Shown here piece by piece: positions 8,432-17,363 of a stretch of 64,000 nt of DNA. Numbering within the stretch: position 1 is the stretch's first letter; the number at the start of each line of letters is the position of its first letter. Made by a program: the position numbers and the translations under genes. A model generated the notes under the pieces. The model made no database searches, had not been told where the DNA came from, and was given only the letters and a program-made list of their open reading frames with translations. Source of the stretch: CAVXUB01 sp963764805 (GTDB lineage Bacteria; Actinomycetota; Acidimicrobiia; Acidimicrobiales; Bog-793); assembly GCA_963764805.1 (NCBI GenBank), contig CAVXUB010000002.1, forward strand, positions 1 to 64,000. The letters are read 5' to 3'.

Positions 8432-9080
8432 CTACGAGACGTCGTGCACGCTCGGGCTGAGGATCACCGTCGCTGTCGCCGTGGCGGCGGTCGCGGTGCA
8501 GCCAGTGGCACTTACGGGAAGGGAGGCGTTGGTCACCTGGATGGTGCTGACGTCGTTGTAGGTCCCCTTCACGTTCACCGGGCCGTTGGGGCCGACAGTG
8601 ATCACGCACCCCGAGAGGAGCGAAGATTTGAAGACCGCGCCTGCCTTGGGGATGACGAGCGTGGCGTGGTCACCACTGTTCGGCTCGGTCGCCGACTCGT
8701 CGTTGGCGACGTCGTTCTCCTGCAGCTTCCACTTGCCGTTGGTCGAGTTCGTGGTGATCGTGTCACTGCCACCTAAGGCTGTCCGTGCAGCCGCTGATCG
8801 TCGGCGGCGTGCTCAGCGTGACGGTCAGTCCGGTCTTCGGGGTCTTGCCCTTGGCGGTGAACTTCGTGCAGTTGACGGTGATGGGGATGCCATTGATCGA
8901 TCCGGTGAACGCCATGGTCGTGCCGCTCTTCAGATTTCCGGTGACGGTCGTGCCAGCGGCAACGCTGAAGTGGTCGTCGGTGTCGCTCGCCCGCACGAGT
9001 CCGTAAGCAGTCGCTGCGGATCCGAGCACCACGGCTCCGGCGGTGATCGTCGCGATCACCATCTTCTTCCTGAGTGCCAT
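8432..9080 (-). CDS. Secreted protein of unknown function, frameshifted
   Basis: The N-terminus MALRKKMVIATITAGAVVLG with a following small-residue stretch is a signal peptide or anchor (basic n-region, hydrophobic core, AATA near the cleavage site). The body is rich in Thr, Ser, Gly and Val and looks like beta sheet (GTTVTGNLKSGTTMAF). An extra base near 8775 ends the first frame after SGCTDSL; removal joins GGSDTITTNSTNG and a second half ending GCTATAATATATVILS and TAG at 8432-8434, about 215 residues. Four cysteines (NCTKF, SGCTDS, SGCVIT, TGCTAT) could form two disulfides after export. I do not recognise the family. Confidence 0.6.
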
Positions 9081-9434
9081 ACCTTGAGCCTCTTCCTGTT
9101 TGGTTGGTTGCGTTTGGGGAAACTGCAGCTGCGGATGTGCCCTGCGGCGCTACTCCCGAGCAACCGCCCCATGTATCAGTCGACAGCCGGTTGGCGGCTT
9201 CCGTCTCGAGGAGGTGCGTACGTCCGTCGCCCATGGCGATGTCGGCCGTCCCCAGCGCTCCTCTCGCAATTCCCCCGATCCGGCCTGCGTCCCATTAGTT
9301 ACCGCGGAGTAGCAAGCGCCAAGTTACCCGTAAGTAGACGGAACTTGCAAGATGATTTTCAATCGTTCACTGAGCGTGCGAGACCCACCACGCATTGCGT
9401 GCCCCCGCGCCGCGACGCAACATCCACAAAGCGG
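9081..9434. other. Intergenic region without a gene
   Basis: This stretch precedes the secreted-protein gene and follows the end of the DUF1275 gene; both read leftwards. No credible coding frame is present. Bases 9296-9365 are less GC-rich than the surroundings and contain AGTTACC twice (9297-9303 and 9322-9328) and, on the minus strand, a TTGAAA that could be a -35 element. A promoter with a long leader for the secreted protein is plausible but I cannot place a convincing -10. Confidence 0.35.
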
Positions 9435-10085
9435 CTAGCTGCGCCCTGTGGAACGTCGATAGGCGGCGAGTGCGCCGATCAGCGCCACCTCGCCCACCGC
9501 CGGCGCCCAGAGCCGCGCCGCAGTCACCAGGACACCCCCGACGACAGCCCCGGCCACGAGCGCCAACAGAGAGACCGCGTTGCGGCGCTCGTCCGGCCCG
9601 AACCCTGATCCGATCGCCGACAGCACCTCGGTCAGGCTTCCCGTGAAGTAAGTCGTGGAGGGCGAGGTGGAGTGGAGCGGGCGCGCCACGCAGCTCTGGA
9701 GCCCCATGCACGCCGACGAGAGCACCAATGGGAGCAAGTCCAGGTAACCGGGCGCCGAGAGGACGCCGAACACGATCTCCCAGACGGCGACGAAGCACGT
9801 GAGAAGGACGAGCTCGGCCTCGAGTATCGATCGGGACGCCGCCGCCAACTGTCGGGCTCCTACCCTGCGCTCGATCCAGGCCCCCGCCAGTGTCCCCATG
9901 GCGTAGCCGCACAGCGCGACCCCCGTGTGCAGCGCATGCTGTGGGTCCTTCCGCCCGACACTCACACCGAGAACGATCAGGTTGCCGGTCATCACGCTGG
10001 CGAAGACGCCGCCGAGCCCGAGGAACGCCATCGCATCGGTCGAGCCGGTGGCGAAGCTCAGCAGGCAGGCGACAGGGAATGTCAT
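9435..10085 (-). CDS. DUF1275 (YoaK-type) membrane protein
   Basis: A 216-residue, six-helix membrane protein. FATGSTDAMAFLGLGGVFASVMTGN is the DUF1275 signature, and PLHSTSPSTTYFTGSLTEVLSAIG is the second conserved block. Family members are related to YoaK; the transported substrate or function is unknown. The ATG complementary to 10083-10085 is chosen because family homology begins there; longer in-frame starts would run into the preceding enzyme gene. It is the last gene of the leftward acetate/lactate-type run and follows the ThDP enzyme by 79 bases. Confidence 0.75.
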   Translation of the reverse strand: MTFPVACLLSFATGSTDAMAFLGLGGVFASVMTGNLIVLGVSVGRKDPQHALHTGVALCGYAMGTLAGAWIERRVGARQLAAASRSILEAELVLLTCFVAVWEIVFGVLSAPGYLDLLPLVLSSACMGLQSCVARPLHSTSPSTTYFTGSLTEVLSAIGSGFGPDERRNAVSLLALVAGAVVGGVLVTAARLWAPAVGEVALIGALAAYRRSTGRS

Positions 10086-10164
10086 CGGGGCCGAGGGCTC
10101 GCCGCGCTGGCCCCGTCCTCTCCCTTGCCCGCCCTGAGCCTGCTGACCGTCCCCCGGACTGCTG

Positions 10165-12027
10165 CTAGGACGGCTGGTCGGCGTCCGCGTGGTCTCGGAG
10201 CTTGCCAACGACGCCTGCCAATGTCTCGCCGAGGAACGACGGTATGTGTCCGCCCGGACTGGCATCGAAACTCGACTCGTCCAGCATGTCCTTCACCATC
10301 TGCAGCGCGATCCGGTTGCGGTTCGGGGTGCCGTTGCGCATCGCCGAGTAGAGCTTCTCCACCTGCTCGCGCTTGACCTTGGCCGGCATCGGCGGCTCGT
10401 GAGGATCGACGATGCACTCGATGATCATCGGGCCCTCGGCCGCCAAGGCGCCCTTGACCTGCTCGGCGGCCTTGGCCGGGTCCTCGACCCGGATGCCCTT
10501 GGCGCCGGCGGCCTCGGCGAACTTCACGAAGTCGAAGGGTGCCATGTTGACCCCGAACTCCGGATTGCCCAGGAAGACCATCTGCTCCCACTTGATGAGC
10601 CCGAGGGTGTCGTTCTTGATGACCATCACCTTGATCGGCAGGTCGTGCTGCACCGCTGTCAGGAAATCGCCGAGCTGCATGGTGAGCGAGCCGTCGCCGG
10701 TGAACACGACGACCTGCCGTCCGGGGAAGGCGGCAGCGGCGCCGATCGCATAGGGGAGCCCGGCCGCCATCGAGCAGTTGGTGCCGGAGAAGGAGAACAT
10801 CTGGCCCCGCCGCACCTTGACCTGGCGAGCCACCCACGTCGTCACTGTGCCGGAGTCGCCGCAGACGATCGCGTCGTCGGCGAGGGCCGCGTTGAGGGCC
10901 CAGGCAGGTACCTGCGGGCGCATCGGGCAATCGGTGCTCGTGCCGCGGTGTTCCATCAGCTCCCACCAGTCCTTCATGCCTTCCTGGGCCTGGGTCAGGA
11001 AGGCACGGTCGTCGTTTCGGGACAGGAGCGGGAGCAACTCGCCGAGCGTCGCCTTGGCGTCCCCGCAGAGGGTGACGTCGACCGGGTAGCGGAGGCCCAT
11101 CCGGTCCGGCTTGTCGTCGATCTGCACGCAGACGGCCTGCCCGGGAGATGGGTAGAACTCGATGTAGGGCATCGTCGAACCGACGATCAGCAGGGCGTCG
11201 CAGTTCTCCATCGCCTCCTCGGACGGCCGCGTCCCGACGAGGGCGATCGAGCCGGTGGTGAAGGGCGAGTCGTCCGGCACGCAGTCCTTTCCGAGCTGTG
11301 CCTTGATGATCGGCGCACCGAGCTTCTCGGCGACCGCCTCCAGCTCGTCACCGGCGCCACGTGCACCCGCTCCGGCGAGGATGGCGACGCGGGTGCGGCC
11401 CTTCAGTGCTTGCGCCGCCGCCTCGAGGTCCCGCCGGACGGGCACACGGATGGGTGGGCGGTAGTTGGTGGACGTGTGGCCAGGAACGTTGCGCCGGAAG
11501 CGCGTGCCCGATTCGGCGGGCGCCGACTGGTAGTCGATCGGGAAGCTGAGGTGCGCCGGCCCGCGCTGCGTGAGCGCGGTCCGCACTGCGAGGTCGCAGA
11601 CGTTGACGACATGCGCAGGACCCATGATCCGCTGGTTGTAGAGGGCGACGTCGTTGAACATGTACTCCGTGTTGACGTCCTGCAGGTAGCTGGTGCCGGT
11701 CAGGTCGTGGTAGGTCATGCCGGTGATCGCCAGCAGAGGCGCCTGCTCGACCCGAGAGTCGAGGAGCCCGTTCAGCAGGTGAGCGGCACCCGGACCTGCT
11801 GTCGAGAAGCAGACGCCCAGCTTGCCGGTGAACTTGGCATAGCCGACAGCTGCCATCGCCGCCACCTCCTCGTGGCGGCAGTGGATGAAACGGACGTCCT
11901 GGCTCCGCTTGCGCAGCGCCTCCATCAGCCCGTTGATGCCATCTCCCGGCAACCCGAAGATGGTGTCCATCCCCCATTCGACGAGCCGGTCGACGAGGAT
12001 GTCGGAGGCGGTTCGGTCCTCGGCCAT
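10165..12027 (-). CDS. Thiamine-diphosphate enzyme, pyruvate oxidase/dehydrogenase-like
   Basis: A 620-residue protein with the three-domain ThDP fold. The N-terminal domain has the activating glutamate (Glu53 in CRHEEVAAM) and STAGPGAAHLLNGL; the middle domain binds a nucleotide or FAD-like cofactor (AGAGARGAGDEL); the C-terminal domain has the GDG...N cofactor motif (FTGDGSLTMQLG to IKNDTLGLI). The family covers acetolactate synthase and pyruvate oxidase/PoxB. The PoxB-like reading is preferred because of the long C-terminal tail and its neighbours, an acetate-family transporter and an FAD/Fe-S 2-hydroxyacid dehydrogenase. It would oxidise pyruvate to acetate or acetyl phosphate. The start follows AAAGGA. 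Confidence 0.75.
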   Translation of the reverse strand: MAEDRTASDILVDRLVEWGMDTIFGLPGDGINGLMEALRKRSQDVRFIHCRHEEVAAMAAVGYAKFTGKLGVCFSTAGPGAAHLLNGLLDSRVEQAPLLAITGMTYHDLTGTSYLQDVNTEYMFNDVALYNQRIMGPAHVVNVCDLAVRTALTQRGPAHLSFPIDYQSAPAESGTRFRRNVPGHTSTNYRPPIRVPVRRDLEAAAQALKGRTRVAILAGAGARGAGDELEAVAEKLGAPIIKAQLGKDCVPDDSPFTTGSIALVGTRPSEEAMENCDALLIVGSTMPYIEFYPSPGQAVCVQIDDKPDRMGLRYPVDVTLCGDAKATLGELLPLLSRNDDRAFLTQAQEGMKDWWELMEHRGTSTDCPMRPQVPAWALNAALADDAIVCGDSGTVTTWVARQVKVRRGQMFSFSGTNCSMAAGLPYAIGAAAAFPGRQVVVFTGDGSLTMQLGDFLTAVQHDLPIKVMVIKNDTLGLIKWEQMVFLGNPEFGVNMAPFDFVKFAEAAGAKGIRVEDPAKAAEQVKGALAAEGPMIIECIVDPHEPPMPAKVKREQVEKLYSAMRNGTPNRNRIALQMVKDMLDESSFDASPGGHIPSFLGETLAGVVGKLRDHADADQPS

Positions 12028-12059
12028 CTGAATGTCGTGTCCTTTCTCTTGAGAAGCAG

Positions 12060-14981
12060 TCAGTCGCCCTCGAGGGCGCGCGCCGCCAGCTCGGCGAGGT
12101 GCAGAGGGGTGCGCCCGGCGCCGTGCTCGATCTGCGATCGGCAGGAGAACCCGTCGGTGACGACGAGCACGTCGTCCGGTGCCTCGCGCACTGCTGGCAG
12201 CAGGACCTGCTCGCCGACCTTCATCGACGTCTCGTAGCGCTCTCCCGCCTCGTAGCCGAACGAGCCGGCAAGCCCGCAGCAGCCGGCGTCGAGGATCTCG
12301 TGCTCGTCGACGAGAGCGCTCAGCACCTCCTCGTCCTTGTCCGTATCGCTCGTCGCCCTCTGGTGGCAGTGGAACTGGACTATCGCCTTGGCGTGAAGGC
12401 GCGTCGGCGTCCAGCCGTCGTCTGCGGCCAGGAACTCGCCGAGCGACGAGGTCTGCGCTGCCAGCCGCTTGGCGTCCTCGTCGTCCGGGAAGAAGTTGGC
12501 GAGCTCGTCACGGAACACAGACCCGCAGCTCGGCTCCAGCACCACCAGCGGCACGCCTTGGCGGATCTGGGGCCGTAGGGTGTCGAGGATCTGCAGCAGC
12601 TGCCTCTTGGCGAGCGTCAGCATCCCGTAGTCGTAGAGGGGACGGCCGCAGCAGAGACTCCGCTCCGGGATCATCACCTCGTGCCCGGTCGCCTCCAGGC
12701 AACGGACGGCTGCCTTTGCCACCTCCGGATGGAAGTGGTTGTTGAACGTGTCCGGCCAGAGCATCACGGGACTGCCGTACTCCCGCCGCTCCTTCGCCCT
12801 CTCCCGGAACCACTCCGTGAAGGGCTGCGTGGCGAACTTCGGCACCGGCCTATCCGGGGCAATGCCCGCCAGCCTCTTCAGCATCCTGCCGAGGCGGGTT
12901 TCCACCAACCAGTTGGCGAGACGCGGCGCCCGGCTCGCAACTCTCGCCTCCCAGTAGATCAGTCCGAGCAGGTAGTTGGAGAGCGGGCGCTTGCGCCGCT
13001 TCCAGTAGTGGGACAGGAATTCGGCCTTGTACGTGGCCATGTCGACGCGCACCGGGCACTCGTGCTTGCAGCCCTTGCAGGCGAGGCAGAGATCGAGGGA
13101 CTCCTTGACCTCCTCGCTCCGCCATCCCTCCTCGAGGTCCCCCCGCATCATCTCGAGCAGCAGGCGCGCCCGGCCGCGCGTCGAGTGCTTCTCCTCGAGC
13201 GTCACCTGGTAGCTCGGGCACATCACGCCGCCCTTGTCGCGGCACGCGCCGACCCCGAAGCAGCGCTCGGTGGCCGCCGCGAAGCTGCCACCGTCCTGGT
13301 GGAACCGGAAGCGCGTCCGGACCTCACGTGCCCGGTAGTTCGGATCGAAACGAAGGTTGGTGTCCAGCGGGTACGGATCCGACACCTTCCCCGGGTTCAT
13401 CATCTGGTCGGGGTCGAACACGGCCCGGAACTCGCGGAACGCCTGGACGATCTCCTCGCCGAACATGCGCGGCAACAGCTCGCCCCGCGCCTGCCCGTCG
13501 CCATGCTCGCCGGAGAGCGATCCTCCGTAGCTCGACACCAGGTCGGCGGCGTCCTCCAGGAAGTGCCGGTAGTTCTCGACGCCCGCCTTCGTCAAGAAGT
13601 TGAAGTCGAGGCGGGTGTGGAGGCAGCCGTGGCCGACATGGCCGAAGAAGCAGGCCACCTGCCGGCCGTGCTTGGCGCAGAGCTTCTCGAAGTCGCGCAG
13701 GTACTCGCCTGTCCGTTCGGGCGGTACAGCGGCGTCTTCCCAGGAGGGCCAACCCGGATGCTCGCCCGGGATCTTCGAGTTGCCCACCCCGCCCTCGCGG
13801 ATCTCCCAGACGGCCTTCTCCTCGGCCGGGTCCTCGTAGAGCTTGATGTCGACGTGGGGACCCTTGCGGTGTCGCAACTCGCCCATCATCTTCTCGGCCT
13901 TGGCGTCGACCTCCTCTTTGGAGTCGGCGCCGAACTCGACGAGCAGCCACGCCTCACCGCCCGGGAGGAGATCAGGATTGCGCTTGAAGCCCTTCTTCAG
14001 CTCGTTGTCGACGAGGCGCTGGTCGAACAGCTCGAGCCCGATCGGCTCGTAGGACATGATGTCGGGCACCTGATCTGCCGCCATCGGCACGTCCTCGTAC
14101 CCGAGCAGGATGAGCGAGCGCTCCTGCGGGCTCGGGATCAGGTCGAGCTCCGCCTCCAGCACGAGGCCGCACGTCGATTCGGTCCCGACGAAGGCGGCAG
14201 CCAGGTTGAAGCCGCCCTCGGGCAGGAGACGGTCGAGGTTGTAGCCCGATATCCGGCGGGGGATCTTCGGGTAGCGGTCCCTGATCAGCTGTCCGTAGCG
14301 GTCGCGGATCTCGAGCAGGGACCGCACGATCCCCGCCATGCGATCGTCGCCGGCAGCGATCCGGGCCAGCTCGGCCTCGTCGTAGGAGGACTCGAGCCGG
14401 AGGCGGGTGCCATCGTAGAGGACGACGTCCAGCGAGCGGACGTTGTCCGCCATGACGCCCGCCATGATCGAGTGGACACCGCACGAGTTGTTGCCGAGCA
14501 TGCCGCCGATGGTGCAGCGGCTGTGCGTCGCCGGGTCCGGCCCGAAGGTGAGGTTCTGCTCCTCGGCTGCGTCACGCAGCTCGTCCAGCACCAGTCCCGG
14601 CTGCACACGGGCGGTGCGGCCTGACCAGTCGATGGCGAGGATCTGGTTCATGTACTTGGAGAAGTCGATCAGCACGCCGTTGTTGACGCTCTGCCCGGCA
14701 AGGCCGGTTCCAGCGCCTCGCCCGAACACCGGCGCCCCGTGCTCGCGGCAGAGGGCGACGGTGGTCTCCACGTCTTCCGCCGAGCGTGGCACCACGACTC
14801 CGATCGGCACCTGCCTGTAGACCGAGGCGTCGTTGGCGTAGAGGAGGCGGTCTCCGATCCCGAAACGGACCTCGCCCTCCACCTGCGGCCCCAGCTTGGC
14901 GGCGAGAGCCGCCGCGTCCACTGAGGCCGCTTCTTCCGGCAGCCCCCCCGAGCGGGGGCGCGGGCGGACGGTTGGGATCAT
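12060..14981 (-). CDS. FAD-linked oxidase/Fe-S protein fusion (GlcD-GlcF, D-lactate dehydrogenase type)
   Basis: A 973-residue fusion. Residues about 60-530 are a PCMH-type FAD-binding domain (VVVPRSAEDVETTVALCREHG, then FGRGAGTGLAGQSV) plus cap domain (SGEHGDGQARGELLPRMFG). Residues about 570-650 hold two ferredoxin-like clusters (CLACKGCKHECPV). The last third carries two cysteine-rich CCG motifs (SLCCGRPLYDYG and GCCGLAGSFGYE) that pass electrons to quinone or a partner. This architecture oxidises D-lactate, glycolate or a similar 2-hydroxyacid at the membrane. The transporter gene ends 12 bases upstream and the ThDP enzyme starts 32 bases downstream, so one operon is likely. Confidence 0.85.
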   Translation of the reverse strand: MIPTVRPRPRSGGLPEEAASVDAAALAAKLGPQVEGEVRFGIGDRLLYANDASVYRQVPIGVVVPRSAEDVETTVALCREHGAPVFGRGAGTGLAGQSVNNGVLIDFSKYMNQILAIDWSGRTARVQPGLVLDELRDAAEEQNLTFGPDPATHSRCTIGGMLGNNSCGVHSIMAGVMADNVRSLDVVLYDGTRLRLESSYDEAELARIAAGDDRMAGIVRSLLEIRDRYGQLIRDRYPKIPRRISGYNLDRLLPEGGFNLAAAFVGTESTCGLVLEAELDLIPSPQERSLILLGYEDVPMAADQVPDIMSYEPIGLELFDQRLVDNELKKGFKRNPDLLPGGEAWLLVEFGADSKEEVDAKAEKMMGELRHRKGPHVDIKLYEDPAEEKAVWEIREGGVGNSKIPGEHPGWPSWEDAAVPPERTGEYLRDFEKLCAKHGRQVACFFGHVGHGCLHTRLDFNFLTKAGVENYRHFLEDAADLVSSYGGSLSGEHGDGQARGELLPRMFGEEIVQAFREFRAVFDPDQMMNPGKVSDPYPLDTNLRFDPNYRAREVRTRFRFHQDGGSFAAATERCFGVGACRDKGGVMCPSYQVTLEEKHSTRGRARLLLEMMRGDLEEGWRSEEVKESLDLCLACKGCKHECPVRVDMATYKAEFLSHYWKRRKRPLSNYLLGLIYWEARVASRAPRLANWLVETRLGRMLKRLAGIAPDRPVPKFATQPFTEWFRERAKERREYGSPVMLWPDTFNNHFHPEVAKAAVRCLEATGHEVMIPERSLCCGRPLYDYGMLTLAKRQLLQILDTLRPQIRQGVPLVVLEPSCGSVFRDELANFFPDDEDAKRLAAQTSSLGEFLAADDGWTPTRLHAKAIVQFHCHQRATSDTDKDEEVLSALVDEHEILDAGCCGLAGSFGYEAGERYETSMKVGEQVLLPAVREAPDDVLVVTDGFSCRSQIEHGAGRTPLHLAELAARALEGD

Positions 14982-14993
14982 GTTCTCCCCCGT

Positions 14994-15725
14994 CTAGCGG
15001 TGCGCCAAGCGGCCCATCGGCACGAGCGGGCGCTCCCACACACTGTTGAGGACGAAGGCAGACGCCGAGTAGAAGGCGAACACGGCCGATGCGATCAGGA
15101 AGTAACCGCCTATCTGTCCGATGACGGGCGACACGGTCGTGCCGAGCTCCTGCGGTATGCCGGCAAGGGTGAATCCCACCGCCAACGTGCTGAGGATCAT
15201 GAAGAAGGCGACGTTGAGCCGCAGAGCACCGATCGCCAGCACGATCGAGATGGCGGCGAAGCAGAACAGCTCGAGCGCCAGCATCTTCGTCGCCGGCGTG
15301 CCCGTCGCCGTCGGCAGCACGCCCGTCGCCTGCAGCAACAAGAACGTGGCGACAACCACGTTGTTGGCGCCGTAGGCACAAAAGGCAGTTCCGGCGAAGG
15401 AGTTGGCTCGACGGAGCGCGACAAGTCCGCCGAGGAACTGGGCGATGCCGGCGAAGATCAGCACCGGCGGGATCGCCGCCAGTGTGGCCTTGGTCGGGAC
15501 GAGCCCGGCGATCGGGAAGGCGATGATGAAGGTGCCGACGGCGAAGCCGAGCAGCGCCATCGCGCCGGGCTCGGCGATCGAGGCTTCGTGGCGCTCGACG
15601 TCGAGGGCCACCTCCTCCTCGGGGAGGACGGCGACGTCCACCGGCCCCGCCTTGGTCCAGACCCTTCTTTCAGGGCCCCGGCGGATGGTGGCGACGGTTC
15701 CATTGGTTTGGGAGTTGACGTTCAT
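14994..15725 (-). CDS. GPR1/FUN34/YaaH (SatP-like) acetate transporter family protein
   Basis: A 243-residue membrane protein with a hydrophilic N-terminus of about 50 residues, then ALLGFAVGTFIIAFPIAGLV, a glycine- and alanine-rich pattern FAGIAQFLGGL and GANNVVVATFLL typical of this six-helix acetate/succinate permease family. It begins at the ATG complementary to 15723-15725, behind AGGAGG. As first gene of the run transporter, 2-hydroxyacid dehydrogenase, pyruvate-oxidase-like enzyme, it may import the substrate or export acetate. A palindrome lies about 40-56 bases upstream of the start. Confidence 0.85.
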   Translation of the reverse strand: MNVNSQTNGTVATIRRGPERRVWTKAGPVDVAVLPEEEVALDVERHEASIAEPGAMALLGFAVGTFIIAFPIAGLVPTKATLAAIPPVLIFAGIAQFLGGLVALRRANSFAGTAFCAYGANNVVVATFLLLQATGVLPTATGTPATKMLALELFCFAAISIVLAIGALRLNVAFFMILSTLAVGFTLAGIPQELGTTVSPVIGQIGGYFLIASAVFAFYSASAFVLNSVWERPLVPMGRLAHR

Positions 15726-15764
15726 CTTGGGCCTCCTGGTAACGGCAGCTTCACTCTCCGCGTT

Positions 15765-15781
15765 ACCTCGTAATACGATGT
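15765..15781 (-). promoter_or_regulatory. Candidate operator upstream of the acetate-family transporter
   Basis: ACCTCGTAATACGATGT has the core TCGTA-A-TACGA, a perfect 5-base inverted repeat that extends to seven of eight matching arm bases. It lies 40-56 bases before the transporter start. The same half-site pattern, TCGT-N3-ACGATG, occurs before the ClC gene and the zinc-ribbon gene in this window. The binding protein is unknown; the MarR regulator two genes upstream is one candidate. Confidence 0.4.
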
Positions 15782-15815
15782 ATTTCCATCTCGGCATACC
15801 CATCACTGCCGGTCG

Positions 15816-16361
15816 CTATGCACATGGACTGGGGCCGAATCCCGGCCAAGGAACCCCGGCCTGGCCTTCGTCCGCCGTCCAGCGGTCGTCCGATTGCTGC
15901 CGCTCCACCCTGAGGAACTCGATCGCCATGCGGATCGGTCCCAGCGGCTGCACCTGGTGCTCGACGCCAGGCGGGATCGCCTGCTCGGAGCCCGCATCGA
16001 GATCGACCTCGAGGGCCGGGTTGGACGACATGGAGAACCGGAGCCGTCCTTCCTGGAGGCGGATCAGCCCCCACGTGCCGGCGGCGATGCGGTGCGCCCG
16101 CCGCAGCCCGGCCGGCATCGAACTCTCGTCCCAGAGCGGAGTGGTCCGCACCGAGATAAGTCCGGGCGGCAGCTCGGCCCTGTCGCAGAGCGGGCACTCG
16201 AGCGGTTGGCCGAGCTTGCCGCCTCTCCCCGCCGCGCTCGTCACCCACTCCCGCTCCTGGAACGGTGGGCGGTGCCGTACGTGCTGGTTGTGGCCGCAGT
16301 CGAGCTCTGCCACCCAGTCCCCGAGATCGTCCTGGTGGAAGCCTGTGATCGCCCGTCGCAC
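15816..16361 (-). CDS. DUF3565-DUF1971 fusion protein
   Basis: A 181-residue protein with two recognisable small domains. Residues 1-60 (ITGFHQDDLGDWVAELDCGHNQHVRHRPP cut here to its key points: Cys-Gly-His, H-V-R-H, and CPLCD) match DUF3565, a probable zinc-binding module. Residues about 80-160 (MPAGLRRAHRIAAGTWG, then GVEHQVQPLG) match DUF1971, the cupin-like domain linked by name to tellurite resistance proteins. The GTG at 16361 is preferred because homology starts at once; an upstream ATG would overlap the MarR gene. Function is unknown. MarR ends 32 bases upstream on the same strand. Confidence 0.65.
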   Translation of the reverse strand: MRRAITGFHQDDLGDWVAELDCGHNQHVRHRPPFQEREWVTSAAGRGGKLGQPLECPLCDRAELPPGLISVRTTPLWDESSMPAGLRRAHRIAAGTWGLIRLQEGRLRFSMSSNPALEVDLDAGSEQAIPPGVEHQVQPLGPIRMAIEFLRVERQQSDDRWTADEGQAGVPWPGFGPSPCA

Positions 16362-16393
16362 GTGGCGGCCCCTAGATCGTGTTGATGTAGGCC

Positions 16394-16867
16394 CTACCCA
16401 GCGCGGGTCGCCCAGACCCACAGGACGCGTGGAGTCAAAGCCCGCGGGAGGGCGGCGATCCCTTCCTCACGGAAGCGGCGGAGCTCCTCGCGATGAAGCG
16501 TCGAGAGTGCCCCCAGCCGTGATTCTCCCAGCTTGGTCATCCGCAGGCGTTGCCGGCGATGATCGTCCGGGTCCGGAAGGCGCTCGATGAGGCCGGCCGC
16601 CTCCGCACGATCGGCGAGCTCGACGGTGGAGTGGTGGCGCAGCTTCAGCCAGTCGGCGACCTCTCCGATGGTCGGAGCCTGCTCAGTGTCGGCGCCGCGG
16701 ATCGCCAGCAGCATCTGGTGCTGCGAAGGCGTGAGCCCGACCGCCTTGGCGGCTTCCTCGGAGAAGTAGAGGAACGAGCGCAGAGCGCGGCGAAACTGTG
16801 CCAGCGCCTTGTACTCGGCGTCGCTGACCGGACCACCCTTCGTGCCGGCCGGGGGTGTCACACCCAT
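16394..16867 (-). CDS. MarR-family transcriptional regulator
   Basis: A 157-residue winged-helix protein: LTPSQHQMLLAIRG, then APTIGEVADWLKLRHHSTVELADRAEAAGLI, and the wing RLPDPDDHRRQRLRMTKLG with the conserved D-x-R. This is the standard MarR layout and length. The ATG at 16867 is preferred; a GTG inside (VSDAEYKAL) is possible. It starts the leftward set that includes the DUF3565-DUF1971 fusion and may regulate the acetate-family transporter operon beyond it. Its own 500-base upstream region faces a nickel/cobalt permease gene. Confidence 0.85.
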   Translation of the reverse strand: MGVTPPAGTKGGPVSDAEYKALAQFRRALRSFLYFSEEAAKAVGLTPSQHQMLLAIRGADTEQAPTIGEVADWLKLRHHSTVELADRAEAAGLIERLPDPDDHRRQRLRMTKLGESRLGALSTLHREELRRFREEGIAALPRALTPRVLWVWATRAG

Positions 16868-17363
16868 CGCAGCTGTCCCTCCCCACGCCGTCGGCGGCTC
16901 TCCAACATAGGTCGTGCAACGATAATAAGGCGTCGCTGGCGGCGGTTGACGGCGGCCGCCGGGAGGGCTCTGCCGATCCTGTTTGGGCCGGCGGCGGCGG
17001 GGTACAAGCCGATCGAGATACGAGTACGCCGCCGCACCCGGCACCCGCTGGATGCGCGACGCCACACGCGGCGGGGTTGCGACGGGCGGGCGGGGCGCGG
17101 ATCGTCGACATGTTGGTCGGGGGTTCCCTGCCTCGCATCTGCTTGGCCCTCTCTCTATTGCCCGTTCTAATGAAGGCGCTTGATTCACCGCGTCGACTAG
17201 GCATGGCCTAGGAACGGCCGAAACAGGACCCTGCTGATTCACGACCCGCGGACGACCGCCACGACCTGCCGGGACTATGCAGCGCCCAGCTGGCTGTTGC
17301 GCCCAGCTCGCAATATGCATAGGCTGAGCAAGTCTGCATAGGCCTACCGACGCGGGGTGAGGA
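16868..17363. other. Long divergent intergenic region with repeats
   Basis: Nearly 500 bases separate the MarR gene (leftward) from the nickel/cobalt permease (rightward). I see no convincing gene. It contains an inverted repeat CTAGGC-ATG-GCCTAG (17197-17211) and a direct repeat TGCATAGGC at 17316-17324 and 17335-17343, 19 bases apart, the second copy ending 20 bases before the permease start. Spacing of about two helical turns suggests two protein-binding sites on one DNA face. No cobalamin riboswitch or canonical NikR site is recognisable. Confidence 0.4.

Noticed and set aside
10189..14624. Long plus-strand frames opposite the ThDP and FAD/Fe-S enzyme genes
   Set aside because: The minus-strand products are complete, motif-perfect enzymes; the plus-strand frames show no domains and no ribosome sites.
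16868..17363. A gene in the MarR-permease gap
   Set aside because: Several short overlapping frames exist on both strands but none has a ribosome site, a domain or consistent codon use.
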